Shown here piece after piece: positions 24,989-38,645 of a stretch of 64,000 nt of DNA. Within the stretch, counting starts at the first letter, position 1. The number at the start of each line of letters is the position of its first letter. The notes beneath the pieces were generated by a model, which saw only the letters and a program-made list of their open reading frames with translations, made no database searches and was not told where the DNA came from. Source of the DNA: Opitutaceae bacterium. Its GTDB lineage: Bacteria > Verrucomicrobiota > Verrucomicrobiia > Opitutales > Opitutaceae. The DNA lies in assembly GCA_016795565.1 (NCBI GenBank), contig JAEUGW010000026.1:1-64000 (forward strand), read 5' to 3'. A program made the translations under genes and the position numbers.

Positions 24989-26011
24989 ATGGCCGAAATT
25001 CCCGACATCACCATAGAGGTCTCCCACCTGGTCAAAAACTACGGCCCGCTCACCGCCGTCAACGACCTGAGCTTCACCGTCAAGCGCGGCGAGATCGTCG
25101 GCCTCCTCGGCCCCAACGGCGCGGGCAAGAGCACCACGATGCGCATCCTCACCGGCTACCTGCCGGGCACATCCGGCTCCGTCCGCATCTGCGGCCACCC
25201 CGTCGCCAGCGCGCCCGAGATCACCAAGCGCCACGTCGGCTACATGCCGGAGAACAACCCCCTGCCGGATGACATGCGCGTCTCCGAATACCTCTGGTTC
25301 CGCGGCCGCTTGAAGGAGATGCCCCGCGCCCGGCTCCGCGCCCGCATCGACGAGGTGCTCGAGCTCTGCGACCTCAAGCGCAACCGCCACCGCATCCTCG
25401 GCCGCCTCTCCAAGGGCAACAAGCAGCGCGTCGGCATCGCCGAGGCCATCCTCGCCGAGCCCGCCGTCATCATCATGGACGAGCCGACCATCGGCCTCGA
25501 CCCGCACCAGATCATCATCGTGCGCGACCTCATCGCCAGCCTCCGCGGCCGCATGAGCGTCATCATCTCCAGCCACATCCTGCCCGAGATCGAGGCCACC
25601 TGCGATCGCGTGCTCATCATCAACGGCGGCCGCATCGTCGCCCAGGGCTCGCCCGCCGATCTCCGCCACGAGATCTTCGGCTCCACCAGCTACCGGGTCG
25701 AACTCGCCGGCGAGACCGACACCCTCGGCCCCCGGCTCAGGGAGATCGAGCCCACCCTCCGCGTCGCCGCCCTCGGCGACTGCGCCCCCGACGGCTTCTG
25801 CGCCGCCACCCTCGTCACCGAGTCCGCCGCCGACCTCGGCGAGCAGCTCCTCACCGCCCTGCCCGCCCTCGGCTACCGCCTCCGCTCGCTCGCCCGCACC
25901 CAGCCCTCGCTGGAGGATGTCTTCCTCGCCGCCACCCGCCGCAGCTGGGATGCCCGCCTCCCCGACAAGCCGCAGAACGGCGACAGCCGCGCCCCGCTGC
26001 CGAAGTTCTGA
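24989..26011 (+). CDS. ABC transporter ATP-binding protein (Gld-like operon)
   Basis: A 340-aa ATPase with Walker A LLGPNGAGKSTTMRILTGYL, a signature-type LSKGNKQRVGIAEA (normally LSGGQ; the LSKG variant occurs in GldA-like and NodI-like proteins), Walker B AVIIMDEPTIGLDP and the switch histidine SSHILPE. A C-terminal extension of about 100 aa follows. It energises the permease encoded next. The gene order ATPase, ABC-2 permease, GldG-like, DUF4340 is a conserved set in Verrucomicrobia and Bacteroidota. The substrate is unknown; gliding is not implied by homology alone. Confidence 0.92.
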   Translation: MAEIPDITIEVSHLVKNYGPLTAVNDLSFTVKRGEIVGLLGPNGAGKSTTMRILTGYLPGTSGSVRICGHPVASAPEITKRHVGYMPENNPLPDDMRVSEYLWFRGRLKEMPRARLRARIDEVLELCDLKRNRHRILGRLSKGNKQRVGIAEAILAEPAVIIMDEPTIGLDPHQIIIVRDLIASLRGRMSVIISSHILPEIEATCDRVLIINGGRIVAQGSPADLRHEIFGSTSYRVELAGETDTLGPRLREIEPTLRVAALGDCAPDGFCAATLVTESAADLGEQLLTALPALGYRLRSLARTQPSLEDVFLAATRRSWDARLPDKPQNGDSRAPLPKF

Positions 26012-26039
26012 ACCGATGTCCGCTTCGACCAAAAGTCCT

Positions 26040-26117
26040 GTCATCGCGAGGTCCGCAAAGCGGGCCGCGGCGATCCAGTATGCTGGATTGCTTCGTCGCT
26101 CCGCTCCTCGCAATGAC
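26040..26117. repeat. GTCATCGCGAG...CGCAATGAC inverted repeat
   Basis: Left GTCATCGCGAGGTCCGC, middle CGATCCAG/CTGGATTG, right CTCCTCGCAATGAC. This is a large hairpin between two genes of the ABC operon. A second copy lies at 43574-43647 and a looser relative at about 46653-46735. It is followed by a run of CCGCACTCCGCACT units up to the next ATG. Confidence 0.7.
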
Positions 26118-26176
26118 GCGCCATGGGGCCAAGCACTGGCACTCCGCGCTCCGCACTCCGCACTCCGCACTTCCTG

Positions 26177-26935
26177 ATGCGCCACTACTTCACCATCCTC
26201 TCGCACGAGATCCGCACGCTGCTCTACAGCCCGAGCACGTATATCGCGGCCACGTTCTTCCTCGGCGTGATGGGCTTCGTCTTCGCCAGCATCCTCGACA
26301 GCTACCGCGTGCCGCAGGAGACGCCGCCGGCCGTCGTATTCTTCCAGTTCTTCTGGTTCCCCGTGCTCTTCATGGTGCCGCTGCTCACGATGAAGACCAT
26401 CGCCGACGAGCGCCGGCAGGGCACGCTGGAGACGCTGCTCACCACCCCGGTCAACACCGCCGAGGTCGTGCTGGGCAAGTTCTCCGCCGCCTACCTCTTC
26501 TACCTCCTGCTCTGGGCCTCGACCCTCGGCTTCCACTACATCATCCAGCTCTACGCCCGGGATCTTCGCGGCCTCGACCCCGGCCCGCTCGTCGGGGGCT
26601 ACCTTTTCATCGCCGTCAGCGGCCTGCTCTTCGTCGCCCTCGGGGTCTTCGCCAGCTCCATGACCCGCAGCCAGCCCGTGGCCGGCATCTTCACCGTCGT
26701 GCTGCTCATCCTCGTCATCCTCGCGCCCCGCTATCTCGGGGAGATCAACGCCCTGCACAGCGCCTCCCTCAGCCCGCTGAAGAGCGCGCTCGATTCCCTG
26801 CAGATCCCCAGCCACGTCGACGACTTCACCCACGGCATCATCGACACGCGGCAGCTGTTCTACTACCTGACCGGCTCCACGCTGGCCCTCCTCTTCAGCA
26901 TCCTGGGGGTCGAGGCCAAGCTGCTTCACGGCTGA
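26177..26935 (+). CDS. ABC-2 type permease (Gld-like operon)
   Basis: A 252-aa membrane protein with six predicted membrane segments, starting MRHYFTILSHEIRTLLYSPS. The segment LTMKTIADERRQGTLETLLT is the hallmark of ABC-2 permeases (GldF/NosY/CcmB-like). It is the partner of the preceding ATPase. ATG 26177 was chosen because the conserved N-terminus begins there; the in-frame extension to 26123 is encoded by simple CCGCACT repeats. Confidence 0.92.
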   Translation: MRHYFTILSHEIRTLLYSPSTYIAATFFLGVMGFVFASILDSYRVPQETPPAVVFFQFFWFPVLFMVPLLTMKTIADERRQGTLETLLTTPVNTAEVVLGKFSAAYLFYLLLWASTLGFHYIIQLYARDLRGLDPGPLVGGYLFIAVSGLLFVALGVFASSMTRSQPVAGIFTVVLLILVILAPRYLGEINALHSASLSPLKSALDSLQIPSHVDDFTHGIIDTRQLFYYLTGSTLALLFSILGVEAKLLHG

Positions 26936-26938
26936 CCC

Positions 26939-28408
26939 ATGTCTTACTCCGACAGCTTTCGCACGGCCCGCTGGCTCCGGTTCATCAATCTGCTGCTACA
27001 GGCGCTGCTCTTCCTCGCCCTGTTCGCCGGGCTTAACTACGTCGCCCTGAACCATGCCTGGCGCTTCGATGTCACCGCCAGCCACCGGCACTCCCTCTCT
27101 CCCGAGACCAAGGCGTATCTCGAGCAGCTCGAGCGCGACGTCACCATCATCGTCACCCTGACCGACAACGGCGACAGCGAGGAGCTGGCCCAGGCCTACC
27201 GCGACATCACCGCCCTGCTGCGCGAATACACCTACTACACCCGCGGCCACAGCCAGGCCCGGCTCACCGTCCGCTACGTCGATGTCTACCAAAACCGCCG
27301 CGAGGCCGAGGCTCTCGGCGTGGAGCAGCCCAACGTCGTCGTCCTCCAGAGCGACCGCGGGCGCAGCGTCAAGACCCTCGACGATCTCTACGTCATCCGG
27401 AAGAAGGTCAGCCGCGAGGCCTTCCGGGGCGAGGCCGCCATCACCGCCGCGCTGCTCGATGTCTCCAAGGCGGAGAAGAAGAAGATCTTTTTCCTCGCCG
27501 GCCACGGCGAGATGTCGCCCGACAGCGTGGACGGCGCGCGCGGCCTCTCCCAGCTGCGCGACCAGCTCCGCCAGCGCAATTACGACCTCGAGAACCTCGA
27601 CCTGAACCTCGCCCGCCGGATTCCCGACGACGCCGCGCTGCTCATCATCCCCGCCCCCGAGCGCCGCTTCCAGCCCTTCGAGGAGGAGCTGTTGCGCCAA
27701 TACCTCACCACCCGCGCCGGCCGCGTGCTCCTGATGGTCAGCCCCGGCAACCAGTTCGGCCTCGAGAACCTGCTCTTCGACTGGGGCATCCGGGTCTTCG
27801 ACAACGTCATCTACGACACCGACCCCCAATCCCTCACCGACAACGGCGAGCTGCTCCTGCGCCACTTCCTGCCGCACCCCATCACCCAGGTGCTGATCGA
27901 CAACGGCCTCTACCTGCTCGCCGGCCCGACCCGCGTGGTGAACGAGGATATCGGGCGCGCCCCCGACGACGGCCTGAGCGTGAAGAAGCTGATCGCCACC
28001 AGCCCGACCGCCTGGGGCGAGAGCGATTACCGCCTGCGCAGCCGGCCGGAATACACCCCCGGCCAGGACCTGCGCGGCCAGCTCGGCGTGCTCGTCGTCT
28101 CCGAGCGGCTGAAGCCCGCCAACCTGCCGCTGAGCGTGCCCGGCGGCCGGCTCGCGGTGTTCGGCACCGCCGACCTCGTCACCAACAACCGCATCATCAA
28201 CGGCGGCAACTTCCCCGTCGTCCTGAACACCGTCAGCTGGGCCATCGGCCGCGACACCCAGCTCAACATCCCCGCCCGCCCCATCGAGCGCTTCCAGCTT
28301 TCCCTCAGTCAGGAGGAACTCGTCCGCCTCCGCCTCGGTCTGTTCTTCATCGTGCCCGGCCTCGCCGCCCTGCTCGGCCTCCTGGTTTACTGGACCCGGC
28401 GGAACTAA
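26939..28408 (+). CDS. GldG-like ABC transport auxiliary membrane protein
   Basis: A 489-aa protein with an N-terminal membrane segment (about 14-36) and a large extracytoplasmic domain. This contains YRDITALLREYTYY, RYVDVYQNRREAEALGV, KKIFFLAGHGEMSP and LLIIPAPERRFQPFEEELLR, typical of GldG/ABC-auxiliary proteins. A C-terminal membrane segment is followed by WTRRN. It begins 3 nt after the permease gene, so the two are translationally close. It is probably the periplasmic part of the transporter. Confidence 0.88.
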   Translation: MSYSDSFRTARWLRFINLLLQALLFLALFAGLNYVALNHAWRFDVTASHRHSLSPETKAYLEQLERDVTIIVTLTDNGDSEELAQAYRDITALLREYTYYTRGHSQARLTVRYVDVYQNRREAEALGVEQPNVVVLQSDRGRSVKTLDDLYVIRKKVSREAFRGEAAITAALLDVSKAEKKKIFFLAGHGEMSPDSVDGARGLSQLRDQLRQRNYDLENLDLNLARRIPDDAALLIIPAPERRFQPFEEELLRQYLTTRAGRVLLMVSPGNQFGLENLLFDWGIRVFDNVIYDTDPQSLTDNGELLLRHFLPHPITQVLIDNGLYLLAGPTRVVNEDIGRAPDDGLSVKKLIATSPTAWGESDYRLRSRPEYTPGQDLRGQLGVLVVSERLKPANLPLSVPGGRLAVFGTADLVTNNRIINGGNFPVVLNTVSWAIGRDTQLNIPARPIERFQLSLSQEELVRLRLGLFFIVPGLAALLGLLVYWTRRN

Positions 28409-28524
28409 ATCTGCTCAAAGCAATAAGCTGTAAGCCCTGAGCTTCCGATTCCCGTGCCACACTTCCCCCTCACACTGAACGAGCTTACCGCTTAGCGCTT
28501 ACCGCTTACCGCTGCTCTGCTCCC

Positions 28525-30543
28525 ATGCGCTCCAAAGTCACCGTCGTCCTCCTCTTCCTGAATGTGGTGCTCTTCGCCTACATCTGGTTCTACGACAAGC
28601 CGCTGATCGACGAGCGCCGGACGCTCGAGGCCCGCCGCCGCGTGCTCGGCCCCGAGGCCGCAACCATCGATTCCTTCACCCGCAGCAGCCGCACCGGCGA
28701 GACCGTGACCATCGGCAAGCGCGTCGATTCCTGGTGGCTCACCGCCCCCTACGAATGGCCGGCCGATCCCAATGCCGTCGCCGGCATCATCAACACCCTG
28801 CAGCTCCTCGAGCACGAGACCAGCTTCCCCGTCGCGGAACTCGCCGCCAGCGGCCGCTCCCTCGCCGACTACGGCCTCGCCGATCCCGCCCTCACGCTCC
28901 AGTTCACCTCGGCCGGCCGAAATTTCACGCTCAAGATCGGCGACGTCACCGCCGTCGGCAACCGCCTCTACCTCCTCTCGCCCGACGGCACCCGCATCCA
29001 TGTCGTCAACCGCAGCCTCGCCGAGAGCATCGGGCTGCCCCTCGACACGCTCCGCGCCCCCACCATCTTCAGCGTGCCGGTGTTCGAGGTGCGCTCGCTG
29101 AACATGCAGACCGCCGCCCCCGCCAACCTCAAGGTCCGCCTCCGGCGCGACGCCGCCGGCCGCTGGGCCTTCGAGGCGCCCATCAACGCCCGCGCCAGCA
29201 AATCGGCCGTGGAGGTGACCATCAACGCCGTGAACGCCCTCGTCGCGAAAAACTTCCTCGAACCCCGCGACACCGACCTCGATCGCCTCGGCCTCAACGC
29301 CCCCAGCTTCCGCCTCACCCTCGAGGGCAATGCCCGCCGGGAAACCCTGCTGCTCGGCAACCCCACCGCCGCGCCGGCCCCGACCCCGGCCGGCGGCACC
29401 GGCGCCGCTTCCGTCGAATATTACGCCAAGATGGAGGACCAGGCCGTCGTCTTCACCACCGCCATGCCCCAGCCGCTGCTCGCCGTGCTGCGGGCCGCCC
29501 AGGAGGAGCTCCGCGATCCGCGCGTGCTCGACTTCGACCCCGCCGCCGTCACGTCGTTCACCATCGGCGCGCCCGGCCAGCCCGAGCTGACGGTGCAAAA
29601 GCTCGAAGGCGGACAAGGCTGGCAAGTCGTCGCCCGCGAGAATGACCAGGCCCCGCGGCCCATCGCCGCCGACCCCGGCATCGTGGCCGGCTTGCTGCGG
29701 AAACTGGCCGAGCTGTCCGCCCGCGAGGCCCGGCCCGGCTCGCCCAAATACCTCAGCGATGCCCCGGCCGCAACCGATCTGGAAAACTGGGGCTTCAACC
29801 GCCCGGAGCGCGTCATCACCCTCAACCTCGGCCATGGCGGCGGCCCCGCCGGCAAGGACGCCTACACCCTCACGCTGGAAGTGGGCGTCTCCCCCGACAA
29901 GCCGGGCGAGGCCTTTGCCCGCGTCACCAACGCCCCCTTCGTTTACCAGATCCTCCCCGACATCCTCGAGGCCGCGCCGCCCCTCGCCCGCCACTACCGC
30001 CTGCGCCTCCTGCGCCAGCTGCCCAAGGAAGCCCGCCTCACCAGCCTGAAGCTCACCACGCTGCCCGACCATGCGCTCGTCGCCGAGGCCGCCAACGAGA
30101 CCGCGCTCACCCCCGAGTCGCTCGCCACGGCGAAAACCTCCGAGGCCGCCCGCAAGGTGCTGGCCGGCCTGCTGGCCCAGCTGACCACCCTGCAAGCCCG
30201 CGCGTTCACGGCAGGAACCTTCACCCCCGATCAGGCCGACACCCCGCTGGGCCCGCAGCCGTGGAAACATGCCCTCGAAGTCACCACCGTGTTCCCCGGC
30301 GGCAGCGGCCCGGCCCAGACCTCCACCCTGACCCTCCTCCTCACCGAGCGCCTCGGCGGCACCACGATGTTCGCCGGCACGGCGGACTTCGGCGGCGTGG
30401 TGTTCGAGGTCACCCCCGAGATGCTCGATGCCATCTTCGCGCTCACCTACGCCGCGCAACACGACCCCGGCCCGCCGGCCCCGGCCAAGGATGCGGCCGC
30501 CCCCGCGGAAACGCCCAAGGCCGAAACGCCGCCCAAGAACTAG
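28525..30543 (+). CDS. DUF4340 domain protein of the ABC operon
   Basis: A 672-aa protein with one N-terminal membrane segment (VTVVLLFLNVVLFAYIWFYD) and repeated DUF4340 units. Each unit has a beta-rich pattern such as DSWWLTAPYEWPADPNAVAG, LADYGLADPALTLQF and LKIGDVTAVGNRLYLLS, and recurs later in the chain with LENWGFNRPERVITLNL. It ends in a Pro/Ala/Lys-rich tail. DUF4340 genes usually follow GldG-like genes, and the product is thought to act extracytoplasmically with the transporter. The 116-bp leader contains CTTACCGCTT units. Confidence 0.85.
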   Translation: MRSKVTVVLLFLNVVLFAYIWFYDKPLIDERRTLEARRRVLGPEAATIDSFTRSSRTGETVTIGKRVDSWWLTAPYEWPADPNAVAGIINTLQLLEHETSFPVAELAASGRSLADYGLADPALTLQFTSAGRNFTLKIGDVTAVGNRLYLLSPDGTRIHVVNRSLAESIGLPLDTLRAPTIFSVPVFEVRSLNMQTAAPANLKVRLRRDAAGRWAFEAPINARASKSAVEVTINAVNALVAKNFLEPRDTDLDRLGLNAPSFRLTLEGNARRETLLLGNPTAAPAPTPAGGTGAASVEYYAKMEDQAVVFTTAMPQPLLAVLRAAQEELRDPRVLDFDPAAVTSFTIGAPGQPELTVQKLEGGQGWQVVARENDQAPRPIAADPGIVAGLLRKLAELSAREARPGSPKYLSDAPAATDLENWGFNRPERVITLNLGHGGGPAGKDAYTLTLEVGVSPDKPGEAFARVTNAPFVYQILPDILEAAPPLARHYRLRLLRQLPKEARLTSLKLTTLPDHALVAEAANETALTPESLATAKTSEAARKVLAGLLAQLTTLQARAFTAGTFTPDQADTPLGPQPWKHALEVTTVFPGGSGPAQTSTLTLLLTERLGGTTMFAGTADFGGVVFEVTPEMLDAIFALTYAAQHDPGPPAPAKDAAAPAETPKAETPPKN

Positions 30544-30554
30544 GCGGCCCGCCC

Positions 30555-33311
30555 ATGCCCTCCTCCTCCCCCGGCACCCTTCGCACCGGTCTGCGCTTCT
30601 GCGCCTCCTGTGCGGGCACGCTGGCCTGCTGGGCGGTGTGGCTCGTGCTCGGCGCCCTGCTGGCCTCGCTCCTCTACATCGCCGCCGCCCGCGAGCTGCC
30701 CGTGCCCGACTTCATGCTCCGGCGCGCCGAGGCCGGGCTGGCCCAGGCCGGGCTCACGGTCAAGTTCGGCCGCGCCCGGCTCGATCCCCGGGGCATCGTC
30801 CTGCTGGAGAACGTGCAGTTCCGCACCCGCTCCTTCGAGGAGCCGCTGCTCACCTGCCGTCAGCTCTACCTGCGTCGCGAATTCTGGTCCGCGCTGGCTG
30901 GCCGCCTGACCCCGGACGAGATCCGCCTCGAGGGCGCCACGCTCCAGCTCCCCGCCATGCTCTCCCCGAGCGGCACGGTCGAGCCGCTCATCCGTGAGCT
31001 GACCCTGGTGCTGCACCACAAGGACGGGCGCTGGCTCGTGCAACAATGCGCCGGTCGCATCGGCCGGCTGGTGGTGACGGCGCAGGGAGCGGTCACCGCG
31101 CCCACCCGCGCCCCCGGCGCTCCGGCCCTCTCGCCTGAAGCGGCGGTCGCACGCTTCCTGCAGATCAGCCGGCAACTCGCCCGCCACCTGCCCCAGCTCG
31201 ACGCCTTTGAGCAACCGAGCCTGGCCATCGAACTCGACAGCCCGCCGGGCGTCGGCAACACGGCCCACCTGTTGTTCACCGCCGCCGGCGCCGACCGCCC
31301 CGGCGGGCAGCCCCTCGCCCTCGGACCGCTGGTCGCCGCCGGGACGCTCCGGCTCGCCGGCCCCGGCCCGCGCCCGCTGCGCCTGCACGCCGCCGCCCGC
31401 TACGCCCGCTACGGCGAGGATTACCGGACGGACACGGTGCGGGCCATCCTCGCCCTCGACGCCACACCGGAAAATTTTTCCGCCCGCCCGCGCGAGGCCC
31501 AGGTCGCCGTCGGCCAGGTGATCGTGCCCGACGCCACCCTGCTCGGCCCCGTGCTCCGCGCCGACCTGACCCGCTGGCCCGACGTGGCCCTCACGGCGGC
31601 CACGCAGATCAGCGGCGAATTCCTCGCGGCCGAGGTGGACGCCCAATTGGCGGCGCAAAGCGCCCGGGTGCGCGCCGAGGGCCGCGCTTCCGCCGAGGTG
31701 ATCAACCGGGTGCTGCGCCGGATCACGCCGCGCGCCGCGCCCTACTTCGTGTTTGGCGACCCGGTGGCATTCGCCGCCGAAGCCACGCTGGATCCCGGCT
31801 GGCGTTTCGCACGCCTCAGCAGCCGCGCGGACGCCCGCCGCCTCAATTCCCGCGGCGTGATGATCACGGCGGCGCGCGGCCGCATCGACATCGAGGGCAT
31901 GGATTTCCTCGCCCACGACGCCCGCGTGGAGCTGGGCGACAATTTCGCCCGCGGCACCTACTGGATGAATTTCACCACCACCGACTACCGCATGCGCATC
32001 GACGGGCGCCTGCGTCCGCCCGAGATCAACGGCTGGTTCCACGGCGACTGGTGGCTGGATTTCTGGCATGCGCACTTCGCCTTCCCGGTCGCCGCGCCGA
32101 CGGCGGAGATCGACCTGCAAGGCCGCTGGCGCGAACCGAGCCGCACCGTTTATTTCGGCCGCGCCCAGGCCCGCGAGGCCACCGTGTGGGGCGGCCAGTT
32201 CGAGCAGGCGGACGCCCTGATTTTCCTCCGGCCCAATTTCGCGCATGGGCTGGCCCTCGCCGCGAGCCGCGCCGGCGGCACGCAGCACGTGACCGGCACC
32301 TTCCAGCGCCACACCGCGCCGGAGCGGCTGGATTTTGATTTCGAGACCGACGCCGACCCCGCCGTGCTGGGGCGGATGCTGGCCGGCCAGGCCGACGAGG
32401 TGCTGGCCAGCCTGCGCTTCACCGCGCCTCCCCGCGTGCACGCCCGGGGCAGCCTCGGCGCGGTCAACAACTACACCTTCACCGGCGCGGTCGGCAGCGC
32501 GTTCCACTATTTCGGCTTCCCGCTCGACTCGGCGCGCGTCACCGGCGGGGTCACCGGCCAGGACCTGCGCCTCGACACGATCGAGTTCGCGGCGGCCGGC
32601 GGCACGGGCTCGGGCAAGGCGGCGCTTTCCGGCCCGCCGGACTACCGCCGGCTGGGCTTCGACCTTTATCTCAACGACGCGGATCTCGCCCGCAGCATCC
32701 GCGCCGTCCAAGAGTATCAGGCCAATCTTACCGGCCAGCCGCCCACCCCCGTGGCAGACGCCAAGTTCATGCAGCGGGCCGAAGGCGGCCGGCTGAACGT
32801 CGGCCTCTCCGCCACCGGCGAGCCCGGCGACCTCGCGAGCTTCACCGGCAACGGCAACGCCGCGCTCACCGGCACCCAGCTGGGCGAGATCCACCTCTTC
32901 GGCCTGCTCTCGCAGGTGCTCAGCGGCCTGTCGCTGAAATTCTCCTCGCTCAAGCTCGACGCCGCGCACACCTCCTTCCGGCTCGAGCACGGCCGGCTGC
33001 TCTTTCCGGACCTGAAGGTCACCGGCCCCAGCGCGGTCATCGACGCCCGCGGCAACTTCGTCATCGAGTCCGGGGGGCTGGATTTCTCCGCCCGCTTCCG
33101 GCCCTATGACGACAACCTCAACCTGATCACCGCCGTCGTGGGCATTGTCCTGAACCCGCTCACCAGCATCCTCGAGCTCAAGCTTGGCGGCCACCTCGCC
33201 AAGCCCGAATGGTCGGTCCTCGTCAGCGGCTCCCGCCCGCATCCGGAAGCCCCCGCCGCACCGGCCCCCGCTCCCGCTGATCCGGCCAAGCCCGTTCCCC
33301 CGAAGGGCTGA
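30555..33311 (+). CDS. AsmA/TamB-like envelope protein
   Basis: A 918-aa protein with one N-terminal membrane segment (AVWLVLGALLASLLYIAAAR) followed by a long periplasmic beta-rich region. The middle repeats short strands (EIDLQGRWREPSRTVYFGRA; FHYFGFPLDSARVTGGVTGQ). The C-terminus has the AsmA-like end GLDFSARFRPYDDNLNLITA followed by SILELKLGGHLAKPEWSV. AsmA-like proteins form bridges for phospholipid transport to the outer membrane. It starts 11 nt after the DUF4340 gene, so it is probably the last gene of the same operon. ATG 30555 was chosen for its signal-anchor start. Confidence 0.82.
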   Translation: MPSSSPGTLRTGLRFCASCAGTLACWAVWLVLGALLASLLYIAAARELPVPDFMLRRAEAGLAQAGLTVKFGRARLDPRGIVLLENVQFRTRSFEEPLLTCRQLYLRREFWSALAGRLTPDEIRLEGATLQLPAMLSPSGTVEPLIRELTLVLHHKDGRWLVQQCAGRIGRLVVTAQGAVTAPTRAPGAPALSPEAAVARFLQISRQLARHLPQLDAFEQPSLAIELDSPPGVGNTAHLLFTAAGADRPGGQPLALGPLVAAGTLRLAGPGPRPLRLHAAARYARYGEDYRTDTVRAILALDATPENFSARPREAQVAVGQVIVPDATLLGPVLRADLTRWPDVALTAATQISGEFLAAEVDAQLAAQSARVRAEGRASAEVINRVLRRITPRAAPYFVFGDPVAFAAEATLDPGWRFARLSSRADARRLNSRGVMITAARGRIDIEGMDFLAHDARVELGDNFARGTYWMNFTTTDYRMRIDGRLRPPEINGWFHGDWWLDFWHAHFAFPVAAPTAEIDLQGRWREPSRTVYFGRAQAREATVWGGQFEQADALIFLRPNFAHGLALAASRAGGTQHVTGTFQRHTAPERLDFDFETDADPAVLGRMLAGQADEVLASLRFTAPPRVHARGSLGAVNNYTFTGAVGSAFHYFGFPLDSARVTGGVTGQDLRLDTIEFAAAGGTGSGKAALSGPPDYRRLGFDLYLNDADLARSIRAVQEYQANLTGQPPTPVADAKFMQRAEGGRLNVGLSATGEPGDLASFTGNGNAALTGTQLGEIHLFGLLSQVLSGLSLKFSSLKLDAAHTSFRLEHGRLLFPDLKVTGPSAVIDARGNFVIESGGLDFSARFRPYDDNLNLITAVVGIVLNPLTSILELKLGGHLAKPEWSVLVSGSRPHPEAPAAPAPAPADPAKPVPPKG

Positions 33312-33446
33312 GCGCACCCGCCCAAGGGAGTTTATTTCGATGAAAAGTGGGGCCCGTCCCACGCCTCATCCCGAACGGCATGGGTGTAACCCCCCAAATG
33401 CCTTGCCAGCCGAAAAATGCCTCCCTTAGCTGGCGAGCGACACCCC

Positions 33447-37379
<3,933 letters not shown>

Positions 37380-37394
37380 CAGCCGCACCAATCC

Positions 37395-38645
37395 TCACAG
37401 CCAGCGCCGCATCTCCTCGATCTCCCCGCGCCTCGCCGGATCGCCGGCGAGGTTTTTCATTTCCAGCGGGTCGCGCTCCAAATCGAAGTATAACCACGGC
37501 GTCCCGTCTGCATTCAGGATCAGCTTGTGCTTCGCCGAGCGGAAGCCCCGCCATGCCACTGGACACTGCTGCGCGATCTCCGTCGCGGCGGGCATCGAGA
37601 TGGGCGCGCTGTCGCGCTTGATCTTCCAATCCTTCCCCTCCGCCCACGCCACCGCCATGTGCGGCAGGTCAACGAGGCTGATCGGACTGCTGTCCTTCCT
37701 TGAAGCTTGGAGGTTGGTGCTTGGAGCTTTCCCACGGGGATATCGCACCAGCAACGGAACCCGTATGCTCTCCTCAAACGGCCATGCCTTCCGAAACAAC
37801 CCGTGGGAGCCATGCATGTCCCCATGCACCGAGGTGAACACGATGATCGTCCCGGAGAGATCCACCTCGCTCAGCAATTTTCCGATGGCCCGGTCGGTCG
37901 CCTCGATGTGGGCGTAATACCCCGCCAGCTCCTCGCGCGCCTGTTTCTCGACATCCCCGCCCACCGGCACATTCGCCCGCAGCTGCAAATCCCCCGGTTT
38001 CACCTCCGCAACATGCGGCGCGGGCGCGTGATACGGCGGGTGCGGCGCTTCCATGCTCACGACACAGAACTGTGGGAGCGAGCTTGCTCGCGACATCCAC
38101 TCGGCCGCACGCTGCACCAGCACGTCAGCCTGGTAACCCTTGAAGTGCCTGGGCTGCGGGAGTCGCGTCCCATGCAGCCACGGATCGTTGAGCAGAAACC
38201 CGCTCTCGAAACCTTCCCACAATTCAAAACCCCCGCGCCGCTCCGGCGGCACGATCTGCTTCGCGTGTGTCTCGCCGACAAACGGCGCCGTCCTGTCCCG
38301 CTCCGCCAGATGCCACTTCCCAAACCACGCCGTCGCATACCCCCGGTCCTTCAGCGCATGGGCCACGGTCCTGCCTGTAGCCGGGGTCGCTGACCCCGGT
38401 TGATACACCGGCAACGCATCCCAATACCCCTGCACCCCGTTCTCCGGGCAAAGTTTCCCCGTCAGCAGCGCCGCGCGCGCCTGCGGCCCGAGCGGATGCG
38501 GCGTGACGGCCTGCGTGTAATTGACCGCCTCGCTCGCCAGCCCGTCGAGCCACGGCGTCCGCGCATTCGGATCGCGCGCATAGCCCGTGGCCTGCGCCCG
38601 CCACTGCGTCGTCACAATCCACAGGATGTTCGGTTGGCTGGCCAT
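37395..38645 (-). CDS. Sulfatase-fold protein with lost active-site residues
   Basis: A 416-aa alkaline-phosphatase/sulfatase-superfamily protein ([58 protein letters not shown]). The catalytic features are changed. The metal-binding Asp pair after the first strand is T12-T13, the formylglycine Cys/Ser position of C-x-P-x-R is G53 (GPQAR), and DHG is VHG (V273). Catalysis as a normal sulfatase is therefore unlikely. There is no signal peptide. Three segments are encoded by dispersed repeats: SATPAT (38376-38399), MSRASSLPQ (38071-38094) and probably the NLQASRK region near 37700. It may be a decaying gene or a repurposed protein. Confidence 0.82.
   Translation of the reverse strand: MASQPNILWIVTTQWRAQATGYARDPNARTPWLDGLASEAVNYTQAVTPHPLGPQARAALLTGKLCPENGVQGYWDALPVYQPGSATPATGRTVAHALKDRGYATAWFGKWHLAERDRTAPFVGETHAKQIVPPERRGGFELWEGFESGFLLNDPWLHGTRLPQPRHFKGYQADVLVQRAAEWMSRASSLPQFCVVSMEAPHPPYHAPAPHVAEVKPGDLQLRANVPVGGDVEKQAREELAGYYAHIEATDRAIGKLLSEVDLSGTIIVFTSVHGDMHGSHGLFRKAWPFEESIRVPLLVRYPRGKAPSTNLQASRKDSSPISLVDLPHMAVAWAEGKDWKIKRDSAPISMPAATEIAQQCPVAWRGFRSAKHKLILNADGTPWLYFDLERDPLEMKNLAGDPARRGEIEEMRRWL
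38071..38094. repeat. REP (TGTGGGAGCGAGC family) inside the sulfatase-like gene
   Basis: Its 24 bases are identical to 42347-42370, an intergenic copy. On the coding strand it supplies the codons of MSRASSLP without shifting the frame. This family closely resembles the well-known REP sequences of Pseudomonas. Confidence 0.8.
38376..38399. repeat. REP (TGTAGCCGGGGTC family) inside the sulfatase-like gene
   Basis: TGTAG followed by CCGGGGTC-GCT-GACCCCGG, 24 bases, in frame in the gene. It has the same architecture as the other TGTRG-headed palindromes in this window but another stem sequence. Confidence 0.7.

Noticed and set aside
28409-28524. CTTACCGCTT-type tandem units as an origin or iteron array
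   Set aside because: Only a few irregular units between two operon genes, without DnaA-box-like or AT-rich melting sequence.
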